Shown here in pieces: positions 20,431 through 28,545 of a DNA stretch of 64,000 nt. Positions within the stretch are counted from its first letter, which is position 1. Every line of letters begins with the position of its first letter. A program made the position numbers and the translations under genes. The stretch lies in NCBI GenBank assembly GCA_016789105.1, contig JAEURN010000008.1, positions 496,001 through 560,000 of the forward strand. The letters run 5' to 3'. The stretch is from Armatimonadota bacterium (GTDB taxonomy: Bacteria; Armatimonadota; Fimbriimonadia; Fimbriimonadales; Fimbriimonadaceae). The notes under the pieces are model-generated. The model was not told the DNA's origin. It was given only the letters and a program-made list of their open reading frames with translations, and ran no database searches.

Positions 20431-21594
20431 TCAAGCCTTTCGCTTTCGGCGGATGAGCGCGGCAGCGCCCAACCCAGCCAGGGCGAATGTGCCGGGTTCC
20501 GGAACCGGGGTCAGGTCGATGTAAAACGAAGTCGTCGTCGGCGCGGTCAACAAGCCGCCAATCCCCACAAACTTCATGCCATCGTCGGACATCCCGGTGA
20601 TCGTCCCCAGGTGGAAGCCTTGACGGTTGATCCCGGCCGCATCGGCCAAGTCATCCAGCGTGGCAAAGGTGTTGGTCACGGTGTCATAGCGGAACGCTTT
20701 GGCATCCACATAGGGGCTGAAACCAGATTTCAGGTAACGGCCGCCAACATACCGCCCGTCAGACGAAATGCTTGCCATCGTCGCAATCTCAGAATTGGAA
20801 AGGTACGGGTTGGGGCCAAAAGTGTAGGTGTCGGCAATTCGGTCGTAAATGTAGAACGAGCCGGAAGTCACCGAGCTGCCATCACCCAAAGCAAAGCGGC
20901 CATTGTTACTGATATCTTCAATCGAACCCAGGCTCACCGTGCCGGAACCGAGGTCGGTTTGCATCAGTTTTTCAACGCCGTTCACCCAAATGGCGCCGGG
21001 AGCGGTGCCAACCGCGAACCCGCCAACCACCGTCCCATCAAAGTTCGATGCCTGCACCCGGCCGTTGTTGGTGGTGTTGGGGTGGAGGTTCACCGGCGGG
21101 CCACCGGGAATTGTGCCCACCGTCGGGTTGACCCGGGCAGCCGTCCCGCCGACCGCGGTCGTGTTGTAATAAGCCTGGCCAACAACCGTGTTGCCGTCGC
21201 CCGATAGGCCCCAGCCGCTGCTCGCCGTTGTCCCGCTGTGGTAGCCCAGGTTGCCGTAGCTTGTCCATGCCCCGCCGGCAATGCTGTAAATGGACATCTG
21301 GTTGTAGTTGTTTGAGGTGAAGCTGTCAATCGCCAAAGACGTGCCACCAAAACGCGTGCCATCGTTGCTGGCTTGCACGCGGCCAGTGCTGTTGCCGCCA
21401 ACAAACGTCAAAGCCCCGCCACTGACCGAAGTATCCCAATAGCCCACCGATGCCCCGTTGCCAACAACAAGGTTGCCGCTCCCGCTGATGCCGGAAGGGA
21501 TGAAAGTGCCGACCGTCCAAAGTTGGATCCCGGCGGCCGAAGATTGAGATGCCAGGGCGGTCACGGCGAAGGCCGCAATGAGGGTTTTGTTCAT
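20431..21594 (-). CDS. PEP-CTERM protein with HAF-like repeats
   Basis: The 387-residue protein has the signal peptide MNKTLIAAFAVTALASQSSA. Recurring units of the form S-x-D/N-G-x-x-V-V/A-G (e.g. GLSGDGNTVVGQAY, SSDGRYVGGRYL, MSDDGMKFVG) resemble extracellular HAF repeats or a propeller-like fold. A PEP-CTERM end follows (VPEPGTFALAGLGAAALIRR and basic residues). An ATG 18 nt upstream is possible but would add residues before the signal. A promoter with an overlapping CG-centred palindrome lies at 21628-21665, and a LacI-type regulator gene sits directly upstream. Surface protein of unknown role. Confidence 0.82.
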   Translation of the reverse strand: MNKTLIAAFAVTALASQSSAAGIQLWTVGTFIPSGISGSGNLVVGNGASVGYWDTSVSGGALTFVGGNSTGRVQASNDGTRFGGTSLAIDSFTSNNYNQMSIYSIAGGAWTSYGNLGYHSGTTASSGWGLSGDGNTVVGQAYYNTTAVGGTAARVNPTVGTIPGGPPVNLHPNTTNNGRVQASNFDGTVVGGFAVGTAPGAIWVNGVEKLMQTDLGSGTVSLGSIEDISNNGRFALGDGSSVTSGSFYIYDRIADTYTFGPNPYLSNSEIATMASISSDGRYVGGRYLKSGFSPYVDAKAFRYDTVTNTFATLDDLADAAGINRQGFHLGTITGMSDDGMKFVGIGGLLTAPTTTSFYIDLTPVPEPGTFALAGLGAAALIRRKRKA

Positions 21595-21627
21595 AAGTGT
21601 CTCCAAGGTCAAAGGATTTTTCTTGCA

Positions 21628-21665
21628 ATAACGTTATCATAAAAGTCTTTCGCGTTGTGCTGTAA
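21628..21665 (-). promoter_or_regulatory. Predicted promoter with overlapping palindromic operator
   Basis: On the minus strand TTACAG (21660-21665) and TATGAT (21636-21641) are 18 bp apart. The perfect palindrome ATAACGTTAT (21628-21637) overlaps the end of the -10 element. Its central CG is typical of LacI-family operators, and a LacI-type gene lies just upstream. The site would block the PEP-CTERM gene at 20431-21594. Pattern-based. Confidence 0.45.
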
Positions 21666-21690
21666 TAAATGCCAGGTTGGGCCGGAGTCC

Positions 21691-22719
21691 CTAGCTATCT
21701 CGGCGGGTTGTCGAAGCCCGGTGGACCACCGACATGTCCAAAACCGTCATCCGCGGCGGGATTGTGGGGTCGGCAATGCGTTGCATCAGCCACTCCCAAG
21801 ATTGGTCGATCACGGCGTCCACGTCCAGCCGGATGGTGCTGATCGGGACGGCATAATCTTCGGCTTCCGGATAATTGCCCGTCCCAATTACCATGGTATC
21901 GGCCGGAACGCCCAACCCCTGCTCGGTCAAAACCCGCGCAACGGCCAAGGCATAGGTGTCGGTGACGCAAAAAACCGCGTCGTACCGGTTTTTGGCAAAA
22001 TGCGCCCGGAGCGATTCCGCCGCTTCGGTGCTAGTGTCGCCGGCGGCCGGGATCAAAACGGGCTCCAAGCCAGCGGATTCCATTGCCTCCACATAGCCCC
22101 GGCGGCGGCGTTCCCGCGGAAAATCCGCCAATATCCAGTCCAACGTGACATGGGCGATTTTGCGCGCCCCCCGTTCGATCAAATCATAGACCGCCCGCTT
22201 GGAAGCCCCATCCAAATCCCAAGAGATTGAATCGCCATAAGCCACTTGCTCAAATCCAAGGATGGATACCGGGATGTGGTCGTTCCCTTTCACTTTCCGG
22301 AATTCTTGGATCGCCTTGCCCGAGTCGATGCTGACGATGCCGTCCACCGGGTAAAGGGTCGGCGGTCGGCCACCTTCATTCAGCGCATCGTCCCTTTGCA
22401 GGCAGTTCACCATCAATTCATAGCCGTCACGACGTGCCAGAGAGCTGATGCGTTTGAGGAACCGCATGTAGGTGACGATCGGCCGATCCACCGGCATCCA
22501 AACCGAAATCAAATTGGTTTTGCCGCCCCGGATTGCTTGGGCATGCCGGTTTGGCTGGTAGCCGACTTTTTCTGCCGCCGCCCGCACTTTGCACCTGGTG
22601 CTTTCTGGCAGCGAAACGGTTGGGTTCCCGCTTAAAACATGGCTGACCGTTTGGATGGAAACCCCGGCCTCTTTGGCGACGTCGCGCAGGGTGATCCGCT
22701 TAGGCTTTTGGGGGGACAA
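21691..22719 (-). CDS. LacI-family transcriptional regulator
   Basis: The 342-residue protein starts at TTG, preceded by GGAGGAAGGA. The frame continues upstream to an ATG at 22833, but the TTG gives the usual family length and places the helix-turn-helix at the N-terminus (ITLRDVAKEAGVSIQTVSHVLSGN). A periplasmic-binding-protein-like ligand domain follows, including the FAKNRYDAVFCVTDTYALAVAR and LGVPADTMVIGTGNY segments. It probably senses a sugar and represses nearby genes. Candidate sites are the palindromes at 21628-21637 and 22797-22811. Ligand unknown. Confidence 0.9.
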   Translation of the reverse strand: MSPQKPKRITLRDVAKEAGVSIQTVSHVLSGNPTVSLPESTRCKVRAAAEKVGYQPNRHAQAIRGGKTNLISVWMPVDRPIVTYMRFLKRISSLARRDGYELMVNCLQRDDALNEGGRPPTLYPVDGIVSIDSGKAIQEFRKVKGNDHIPVSILGFEQVAYGDSISWDLDGASKRAVYDLIERGARKIAHVTLDWILADFPRERRRRGYVEAMESAGLEPVLIPAAGDTSTEAAESLRAHFAKNRYDAVFCVTDTYALAVARVLTEQGLGVPADTMVIGTGNYPEAEDYAVPISTIRLDVDAVIDQSWEWLMQRIADPTIPPRMTVLDMSVVHRASTTRRDS

Positions 22720-22796
22720 AGTCGATCCTTCCTCCGCAGGGCGCGGCTCTGGAGCTTTATACCTGGCAACCGACTTGGTGGCCCAAAGAAGTACAG

Positions 22797-22811
22797 TTAT
22801 TTCAGAAATAA
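22797..22811. promoter_or_regulatory. Perfect 7+1+7 inverted repeat
   Basis: TTATTTC-A-GAAATAA lies between the LacI gene and the divergent DAHP synthase gene. It could be a regulator site (autoregulation), but it lacks the CG centre usual for LacI proteins. No ligand or protein evidence. Confidence 0.3.
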
Positions 22812-22899
22812 TTGAAAAATGAAATCTAGTCAAGCGGATCCGCGGTGTGCCGCCTTACTCCCTGGGCTGCCATCACAGGTACAACCTTGTCATCCGACC

Positions 22900-23958
22900 A
22901 TGCCGGAACCCCGTATCGACGACACCCGCATCCGACAAACGCGGCCCCTGATCCAGCCGGCGATCCTCACTGAGGAAATCTCCCGGACGGCGGAGCAATC
23001 TGGCCGCATCGCGGAATGGCGGAGGCAAGTCGAATCGGTAGTCCGCGGGGACGACCGGCGCATATTGGTCATTGCCGGGCCATGCAGCGTCCACGACCCG
23101 GTGGCCTGCTTGGAATTTGCCGAAGGCCTCAAATCAATTTCGGAGCGCTATTCGGACGATTTGCTTGTTTTGATGCGCGCCTACTTTGAAAAGCCTCGGA
23201 CGGTCGGAGGTTGGAAGGGGCTCATCAACGACCCCGAGCTCGACGGGACGCACAAAATCAACAAAGGGCTCCGGTTGGCCCGGGGATTCCTCCGCGACCT
23301 TGCTGAACTAGGCATGCCCGCCGCCACCGAATTCTTGGACACCACGGTGCCCCAGCATATTGCCGATTTCATCTCCTGGGGGGCAATCGGTGCGCGCACC
23401 GTGGAAAGCCAGACCCACCGCGAACTCGCCAGCGGCCTGAGCATGCCCATCGGATTCAAAAATGCCACCGATGGGAGGATCCAACCGGCCGTCGATGCCG
23501 TTTTGGCGGCCGCCCGAAGCCATTGGTTCCCAAGCACGACCAAAGATGGGGTTGCCGCCTTGAGCGAAACGACGGGCAACGATTCGTGCCACGTAATTCT
23601 GCGCGGGGGATCCGCGGGGCCGAACTACCAGACGTTCCACGTCGCCGAAGCTTGCGAGCGGCTGCGGGCCGCGGGACTCCGGCCTTCCGTCATGGTGGAT
23701 TGCAGCCACGGAAACTCCGGCAAAGACCACCGGAACCAGCCCAAAGTCAACGAGGCGCTGGCGGAACAAATTGCCACGGCGGAAGGCAAGGTGTTCGGCG
23801 TGATGGTCGAAGCCCACTTGTGTGACGGCCGCCAAGACTATCAGCCGGGCCGGGAACTCCTTTATGGCCAAAGCATCACCGATAGCTGCGTCGACCTGAA
23901 AACATGCGAAGGCATGTTGGAAAGACTGGCAACGGCCCGGGCGTCCGCAAAGACTTAA
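22900..23958 (+). CDS. aroG: 3-deoxy-7-phosphoheptulonate synthase (DAHP synthase, class I)
   Basis: The 352-residue protein makes DAHP from phosphoenolpyruvate and erythrose-4-phosphate, the first shikimate-pathway step. Family motifs are intact: VIAGPCSVHDP (metal Cys), FEKPRTVGGWKGL, GARTVESQTHRELASGLSMP, GFKNATDG, VDCSHGNSGKDH (metal His) and EAHLCDGRQD (metal acid). The start MPEPRIDD matches the E. coli AroG/F/H-type length. No good Shine-Dalgarno precedes the ATG, and frames run open upstream to 22819 with unrelated residues. Feedback specificity cannot be told by eye. Confidence 0.95.
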   Translation: MPEPRIDDTRIRQTRPLIQPAILTEEISRTAEQSGRIAEWRRQVESVVRGDDRRILVIAGPCSVHDPVACLEFAEGLKSISERYSDDLLVLMRAYFEKPRTVGGWKGLINDPELDGTHKINKGLRLARGFLRDLAELGMPAATEFLDTTVPQHIADFISWGAIGARTVESQTHRELASGLSMPIGFKNATDGRIQPAVDAVLAAARSHWFPSTTKDGVAALSETTGNDSCHVILRGGSAGPNYQTFHVAEACERLRAAGLRPSVMVDCSHGNSGKDHRNQPKVNEALAEQIATAEGKVFGVMVEAHLCDGRQDYQPGRELLYGQSITDSCVDLKTCEGMLERLATARASAKT

Positions 23959-23977
23959 GTGCGGATACAATCATCGC

Positions 23978-24559
23978 GTGGTTGTCACCCTCAAGCCAGA
24001 TTTCGAGATCAACGACCAATCGTGCCGCGACAGCACGGGTAAGACACTTGGCGAATGGTTCGCTTGGATCGAATCCGAATGCGGGGGGCAGGGCCGGCGG
24101 GATACGGTCCAGGCTATCTACAACGCCACCGGTCGCGGCCCAAACATGTGGTGGCCAACAACGTTGTGGGTCGAGTACGAAGCCCACAAGGGGATCGTCA
24201 AAAAGGACGGCACAGCTGAGGGGTACACCATCTGTTCGACCAAAACCATCGGGGCATCCGTCGGCGACCTTTACCACGCCATGGTGGGGGCGGCTTCGGA
24301 AGGGGAACCATATTCCGATGACGGCGGCAACTCGGGTATGTGGTTGCGGCTCCGGCCAGGAAAAGACCTTCGATTATCGTGGCAGACCGCGGGCGTCGAT
24401 ACCCCGACTCTGGTCGATTGCACCTTTGTGGACAAGGGCAAAGGCAAAACATTGGTGACCCTGACCCATTCCAAAATCCAAACTCGGGCAGAAGCGGATG
24501 GCCTCCGCAATGCCTGGGCGGACTTTTTTGACCGCCTTAAAGCGCAGGCCGAGGGCTAA
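23978..24559 (+). CDS. SRPBCC-domain protein with DUF4287-like N-terminus
   Basis: The 193-residue protein starts at GTG, 19 nt after aroG. The first 65 or so residues (TGKTLGEWFAWIESE, then PNMWWPTTLWVEYE) resemble the short DUF4287 helical module often placed before a lipid- or ligand-binding fold. Residues 75-193 look like an SRPBCC/AHSA1-type domain (MWLRLRPGKDLRLSW, then VTLTHSKIQTRAEADGLRNAW with a late helix). Such proteins bind hydrophobic ligands; the actual ligand is unknown. It converges on the small zinc-ribbon gene (2-nt gap). Confidence 0.7.
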   Translation: MVVTLKPDFEINDQSCRDSTGKTLGEWFAWIESECGGQGRRDTVQAIYNATGRGPNMWWPTTLWVEYEAHKGIVKKDGTAEGYTICSTKTIGASVGDLYHAMVGAASEGEPYSDDGGNSGMWLRLRPGKDLRLSWQTAGVDTPTLVDCTFVDKGKGKTLVTLTHSKIQTRAEADGLRNAWADFFDRLKAQAEG

Positions 24560-24561
24560 CG

Positions 24562-24831
24562 CTACCGGGTGAGCCTGGGGAGGATGGCGGCGGCAATCGG
24601 CAGGGCGATCGCCATAAAGATGGCGATCATGGTGCCCTTTTGCAAAGTGGGCGACGATTGTGAAGTCACCCAGCCGAGACCAAGCGAACTGGCCCGACCC
24701 GCTTTGTCGGCATCTTCGCCGGCTTTGTTGAGGGCGTCCCTCGCGCTTTCGTCGGTGCGGCCACAGTTGGGGCAGGCCGGGCCCTTGTTCACCTGACCAC
24801 ATCGACACAGCCACGGTTCGCCTTGAACCAC
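24562..24831 (-). CDS. Small zinc-ribbon membrane protein
   Basis: The 89-residue protein has a rubredoxin-like zinc ribbon at the N-terminus (Cys9, Cys11, Cys20, Cys23: CRC then CPNC) and a single C-terminal transmembrane helix (about 67-84, MIAIFMAIALPIAAAIL). The linker is charged and helical. Proteins of this plan are often tail-anchored; function unknown. It is transcribed towards the SRPBCC gene and away from the SPFH operon. Confidence 0.65.
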   Translation of the reverse strand: MVQGEPWLCRCGQVNKGPACPNCGRTDESARDALNKAGEDADKAGRASSLGLGWVTSQSSPTLQKGTMIAIFMAIALPIAAAILPRLTR

Positions 24832-24902
24832 TGCAACTAGAACAACGGGACTTGCTAGGCCCAGGCTGCAACCTGGCCAAAATGTTGCCGTAATATCAAA
24901 GT

Positions 24903-24919
24903 GATATCATCATGATATC
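24903..24919. promoter_or_regulatory. Perfect palindrome at the head of the SPFH-Arc-Doc-like operon
   Basis: GATATCAT-C-ATGATATC is an 8+1+8 inverted repeat 10 nt before the SPFH start. A TAATAT -10-like element lies at 24891-24896, and another ATATCA copy lies just upstream of the palindrome. It is a probable operator; the small Arc-like protein encoded downstream is the obvious candidate binder. Inference. Confidence 0.55.
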
Positions 24920-24929
24920 GGGATCGCAT

Positions 24930-25790
24930 ATGAAAGAGAAACCAATCCGCCCGGTTCCGGGCATGCCGATGCTCCTGCTCGCAATCTTGTTCATCGTCGG
25001 AGTGGTCGCCACATTCATCCGCAGTGTTTCCACGGACAACGCCCTGATGGCAGTTGGCGGGGTTGTGGGGATCCTTGTTTGGACCCTCATGATCAGCGGC
25101 TTCTTTGTTGTCGAGCCCAACGGTAGCAAAGTCATGCTCCTGTTCGGGAAATACGTGGGGACGGTCAAAGACGACGGATTCCATTGGGCCAACCCGTTCT
25201 TCTCCAAACGCAACTTGAGCCTTAGGGTCCGGACGCTGAACGGCGAAAAGCTCAAAGTTAACGACGCGAGCGGCAACCCGATCGAAATCGCAATCGTGCT
25301 TGTCTGGAAGGTCGTGGACACCTTTGCCGCCAGCTTTGATGTCGACGACTACGAAAACTACGTCAACCTTCAAAGCGAAACGGCCCTCCGCCATTCGGCC
25401 GGCGCCTACCCCTACGATGGCGAAGACCACGAGGTGAGCTTGCGGCAAAACGGGGACGAAGTCAGCGAGCACATCCGACAAGAACTGCAGAGCAAACTCA
25501 AGCTGGCCGGGGTCGAAGTCTTGGAGGCCAAGATCTCCCACCTCGCCTATGCCCAAGAAATCGCCGGAGCCATGCTCCGCCGCCAACAAGCCCATGCCGT
25601 GATCTCGGCCCGGCAAAAAATCGTCGACGGCGCAGTCGGCATGGTCGAAATGGCTTTGGAACGGATGGATCGCGAAAAGATGATTAGCCTGGACGAAGAG
25701 CGCAAGGCTCAAATGGTCAGCAACCTCATGGTCGTCTTGTGCAGCGAGCATCCCGCAAACCCCGTGGTCAACGCCGGATCCATCTACTGA
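24930..25790 (+). CDS. SPFH/band-7 domain membrane protein
   Basis: The 286-residue protein has two N-terminal hydrophobic helices (about 10-31 and 39-61), then an SPFH domain. The domain includes [51 protein letters not shown] and [21 protein letters not shown], with a heptad-like region after it. SPFH proteins form membrane-associated oligomeric scaffolds. The ATG at 24930 follows GGGAT by 6 nt; an ATG at 24912 lies inside the palindrome. The Arc-like gene follows after 9 nt. Confidence 0.85.
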   Translation: MKEKPIRPVPGMPMLLLAILFIVGVVATFIRSVSTDNALMAVGGVVGILVWTLMISGFFVVEPNGSKVMLLFGKYVGTVKDDGFHWANPFFSKRNLSLRVRTLNGEKLKVNDASGNPIEIAIVLVWKVVDTFAASFDVDDYENYVNLQSETALRHSAGAYPYDGEDHEVSLRQNGDEVSEHIRQELQSKLKLAGVEVLEAKISHLAYAQEIAGAMLRRQQAHAVISARQKIVDGAVGMVEMALERMDREKMISLDEERKAQMVSNLMVVLCSEHPANPVVNAGSIY

Positions 25791-25799
25791 GGGGCCCTC

Positions 25800-25955
25800 A
25801 TGGCTGAGAAGAAAGCGTTCCCGCTCCGGCTTCCGCCAGAACTGCACACCGCCGTGCAGCGTCTGGCGGATGCCGAACTGCGCAGTGTGAACGCCCAGAT
25901 CGAAGTGCTCTTGCGGGAAGCCCTCAAAAGGCGGGGGATTGAGCCCAAAAAGTAA
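25800..25955 (+). CDS. Arc-like ribbon-helix-helix protein
   Basis: The 51-residue protein opens MAEKKAFPLRLPPELH, the ribbon strand with alternating DNA-contact residues. Two helices follow, the second carrying RSVNAQIEVLLREALKRRG, as in Arc/MetJ-type RHH regulators. The stop is TAA. It begins 9 nt after the SPFH stop and ends 34 nt before the Doc-like gene, so the three are probably one transcript. RHH proteins commonly bind palindromes in their own promoter, and 24903-24919 fits. Confidence 0.8.
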   Translation: MAEKKAFPLRLPPELHTAVQRLADAELRSVNAQIEVLLREALKRRGIEPKK

Positions 25956-25989
25956 GGCACCCCTTTCCCGACAAGGCATAATCACCCCC

Positions 25990-26472
25990 ATGAAGACGAT
26001 CCACACCCTCACAGTCCCCGACATGATGTGGGTCAACGCCCAAGTCTGTGGCGGACAGCAACCGTGGGACTATGCAACGCTGGAGGAAGCCGTTTTCAAC
26101 CAGTACGCTCACGGCGGAAACCACGACCTGGCCGGGCAGGCTGCCCGGTTCCTCATCGGTTTCGGGAAACTCCGGCCATTCAAAATGGGCAACGAGGCCA
26201 CGGCGTTCGTCGGGTTGGTCGCATTCTTGGCTATGAACGGCAAAGGCCTCCACCTTGAGGATGCGGATGCGGCGGCTTGGGTCGAAAACCTGATGGCCGA
26301 GCAGGCTCACGACGGGGCCAAGGCCAAAATCGAGGTCATTTTGGAAGAACATGGCCAGCACGGGCACCACGGGGTTCCTGATGTCCAGGGCATTCTGCGA
26401 GAAGCGCTTGCCACCTACCCCAAGGCCGTTTCGGAGCTCAAGGCCAAAGGCCACGTCGCCGCAATCGCCTAG
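25990..26472 (+). CDS. Doc/Fic-like protein with altered active-site motif
   Basis: The 160-residue protein follows the Doc layout: an N-terminal helix with VNAQVCGG, a middle region QAARFLIGFGKL, and the signature helix with the following hydrophobic helix (AFVGLVAFLAMNG). The catalytic HPF-x-D/E-GN-K/G-R motif reads RPFKMGNEAT here. The His is Arg, the acidic position is Met, and the Arg is replaced. The protein is therefore unlikely to perform AMP transfer or phosphorylation. It follows the RHH gene as a toxin would follow an antitoxin. The C-terminal region is His/Glu-rich. Its stop shares CTAG with the convergent acetyltransferase gene. Confidence 0.7.
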   Translation: MKTIHTLTVPDMMWVNAQVCGGQQPWDYATLEEAVFNQYAHGGNHDLAGQAARFLIGFGKLRPFKMGNEATAFVGLVAFLAMNGKGLHLEDADAAAWVENLMAEQAHDGAKAKIEVILEEHGQHGHHGVPDVQGILREALATYPKAVSELKAKGHVAAIA

Positions 26473-27080
26473 GGCAGGTATTTAGCGGGGACCCCGCCCC
26501 ACTTTTCGCCTTGGTGAATGTCTTCTAAAGCGACCCCGCCAGCTCCCAGCACGGCCCGGGAAAAGAGTTCCACCCCGGGGATGACCGTGGCACCGGCACC
26601 GACTAGCACGAGGTCTTGCAGCGTCACGTTGCCACACAGGGTTGCCCCAGGGGCGACGTGCGCAAAATCGCCGATCCGGCAGTCGTGGTCAATCCGCGAG
26701 CCGGTGTTGATGATGCAATGCCGGCCGATGGTCGTCCCGGTTTGGATGATGGCCCCAGCGCACACGAGCGACCCCTCGCCGATCTCAACACCCGGCGCGA
26801 TGATCGCTGACGGGTGGATCAAGGTTGCGAATCCGCCAAGGACACGGTCAGCCGCCGCCATCCGCGCGGCGTTGTCCCCGATGGCGATAAAGGCGTCGGC
26901 ATCCCGACGCAGGGGGTCGCTGGGGGAAACCGGTTTGCCAAAAAGGGACTGGATCGAGGCAAAGGGGTCGAAGAATCCCACAACGATCCGCCCTGATGAC
27001 TCGGCCACCGTATAGGCAACCTTGGCATGGCCCCCGGCCCCGTGGATCAAAATCGGCCGCACTTCCGACATCACCGCCAT
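26469..27080 (-). CDS. PglD/NeuD-family sugar O/N-acetyltransferase
   Basis: The 203-residue protein has an N-terminal Rossmann-like segment (ILIHGAGGHAKVAYTVAE) and then a left-handed parallel beta-helix of hexapeptide repeats. It includes HPSAIIAPGVEIGEGSLVCAG, INTGSRIDHDC with the conserved catalytic His, and GAGATVIPGV. PglD acetylates UDP-4-amino sugars and NeuD-type enzymes act in sialic acid loci. In this glycan locus it is the best candidate for the N-acetyl step missing from the legionaminic operon, or for bacillosamine synthesis. It lies 6 nt after the flippase gene. Confidence 0.85.
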   Translation of the reverse strand: MAVMSEVRPILIHGAGGHAKVAYTVAESSGRIVVGFFDPFASIQSLFGKPVSPSDPLRRDADAFIAIGDNAARMAAADRVLGGFATLIHPSAIIAPGVEIGEGSLVCAGAIIQTGTTIGRHCIINTGSRIDHDCRIGDFAHVAPGATLCGNVTLQDLVLVGAGATVIPGVELFSRAVLGAGGVALEDIHQGEKWGGVPAKYLP

Positions 27081-27086
27081 TCTGCC

Positions 27087-28412
27087 CTAAGTCGCGGCGC
27101 GCCGCGCAAAAAACCGCGTGCGGATGAGCATCGGCACCCCGTAAATCAAGCCCAGGCAAGCCACCGAACTCCAAACGATCCCGTTATAGCCGAATTGGGG
27201 GGCCAGGGCAAACTTGGCAGCGGTGGCGGCAACCGTTGCCGCCAACAGCCAGATAAAGTGACTTTTGAGATAATGCCCCGCGGATGCGTAGGCCGTCATC
27301 CCGTCCACCAAGGTCCACACCACGATCCAAACAACAAACCCGCCGACCAAATCCCAACCCGGAGCGGCGTATTCCGGCCCAAGGTACCAGGGCAAAAAGA
27401 TCCGGATCGCCGGGGCAAGGATCAATCCTAGCAAAAGGGTTCCGCCCAGGAACTTGAAGAGTTGCTTGCGGAAGAAACCCAGAGCCTTGTCTTCCTCGTT
27501 CCGGGCAAACGACCCCGCCAATGCCGGGGTCCACGCATTGGCCACATACTGCCCCATTGAGCAGATGAAAAAGAACCGCTGGGTCTGACCATAAAGGGCG
27601 GCGGCGCCCGCCGAAATCGTCAATCCGATAATGATGGTGTCGGAGAGTAGGAACACTCGGAAGGTTTGGCTCCCAAGGAATTTCAGACCCATCCGGAGGA
27701 GATCCTTGGCCAGTTCGGGGTCCCAGTCGGTGCGCCGCAAAGGCCAAAGTTCCTTTTTGCGGAGTTTGAGTTCGACAATATCGTTGGCGAGCCACACAAT
27801 CCCGGGCATTCCCGCAGCGGCAAAGGCGATCCAGGGCAATGGCAGTTTGAGGGCGACGAAAACAACCGTGAAGACCAGGTTCGTGACATAGCCGAGCGAT
27901 GTCACCAGAGAGTTGCGGACATTTTCTTGGTAAGCGATCAAGATCTGCTGGCCCACATTCAGGGGGACTAACAGGCAATAGCTGACAAACATAACGAAGG
28001 CCGTCGGCATCGCCACGGCCGCCGTAGATTCCTTTTTCACATGCAGCATTTCGGCCCAAGGGATCAACGGGATCACGGCAGCACACAGGGCAGCCATGGC
28101 AAGGCCCAAAAGGATCTGCAAAAACAATCCGGCGGCCACCACGCGGCGAGCCTCTCCGGTTTTGCCCTTGCCCAATGCCTGGGCCAGGCGGACGGTGAGG
28201 GCCGCCCCTACGCCGAGGTCGCCGACCGGCACGACGGCGACGATCCCCATGACAATCGTCCAATAGCCGAAGGCGTCCTTATCGAGGTAGCGAGTGAGAA
28301 TCGGGGCCGTGACAAGGCCGACGAGTATGGGGGCGGCCCTCCCGATATAGCCGCCGATCACGTTCCGGCGAACATGGCGTTCATCGATATGCAGGGCCGG
28401 GTCAGAACTCAT
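27087..28412 (-). CDS. Polysaccharide flippase (Wzx/MOP family)
   Basis: The 441-residue polytopic protein has about 12-14 helices. A family-typical start (RNVIGGYIGRAAPILVGLVTAPILTRYLDKDAFGYW) and regularly spaced Gly/Pro in helices place it in the polysaccharide transporter branch of the MOP superfamily. It should flip a lipid-linked oligosaccharide across the inner membrane. It forms a two-gene unit with the acetyltransferase and is divergent from the GT4 gene. A second flippase of the MurJ branch is in the same locus. Confidence 0.85.
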   Translation of the reverse strand: MSSDPALHIDERHVRRNVIGGYIGRAAPILVGLVTAPILTRYLDKDAFGYWTIVMGIVAVVPVGDLGVGAALTVRLAQALGKGKTGEARRVVAAGLFLQILLGLAMAALCAAVIPLIPWAEMLHVKKESTAAVAMPTAFVMFVSYCLLVPLNVGQQILIAYQENVRNSLVTSLGYVTNLVFTVVFVALKLPLPWIAFAAAGMPGIVWLANDIVELKLRKKELWPLRRTDWDPELAKDLLRMGLKFLGSQTFRVFLLSDTIIIGLTISAGAAALYGQTQRFFFICSMGQYVANAWTPALAGSFARNEEDKALGFFRKQLFKFLGGTLLLGLILAPAIRIFLPWYLGPEYAAPGWDLVGGFVVWIVVWTLVDGMTAYASAGHYLKSHFIWLLAATVAATAAKFALAPQFGYNGIVWSSVACLGLIYGVPMLIRTRFFARRAAT

Positions 28413-28545
28413 GGGCGGCGAAGGGGCATGCGCATATTCCGCGCCGGCCGGTTAGGGCGGCCTTGAACCGGGCCAATGGTACCTGCAGGCTCAAACTGGT
28501 AACCTATCGCCCAGCCATGTCTCGTGGGACGGCCGGAGGGTGCCG

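Noticed and set aside
26469-26472. Frameshift joining the Doc-like and acetyltransferase genes
   Set aside because: They are on opposite strands and simply share the palindromic stop CTAG.
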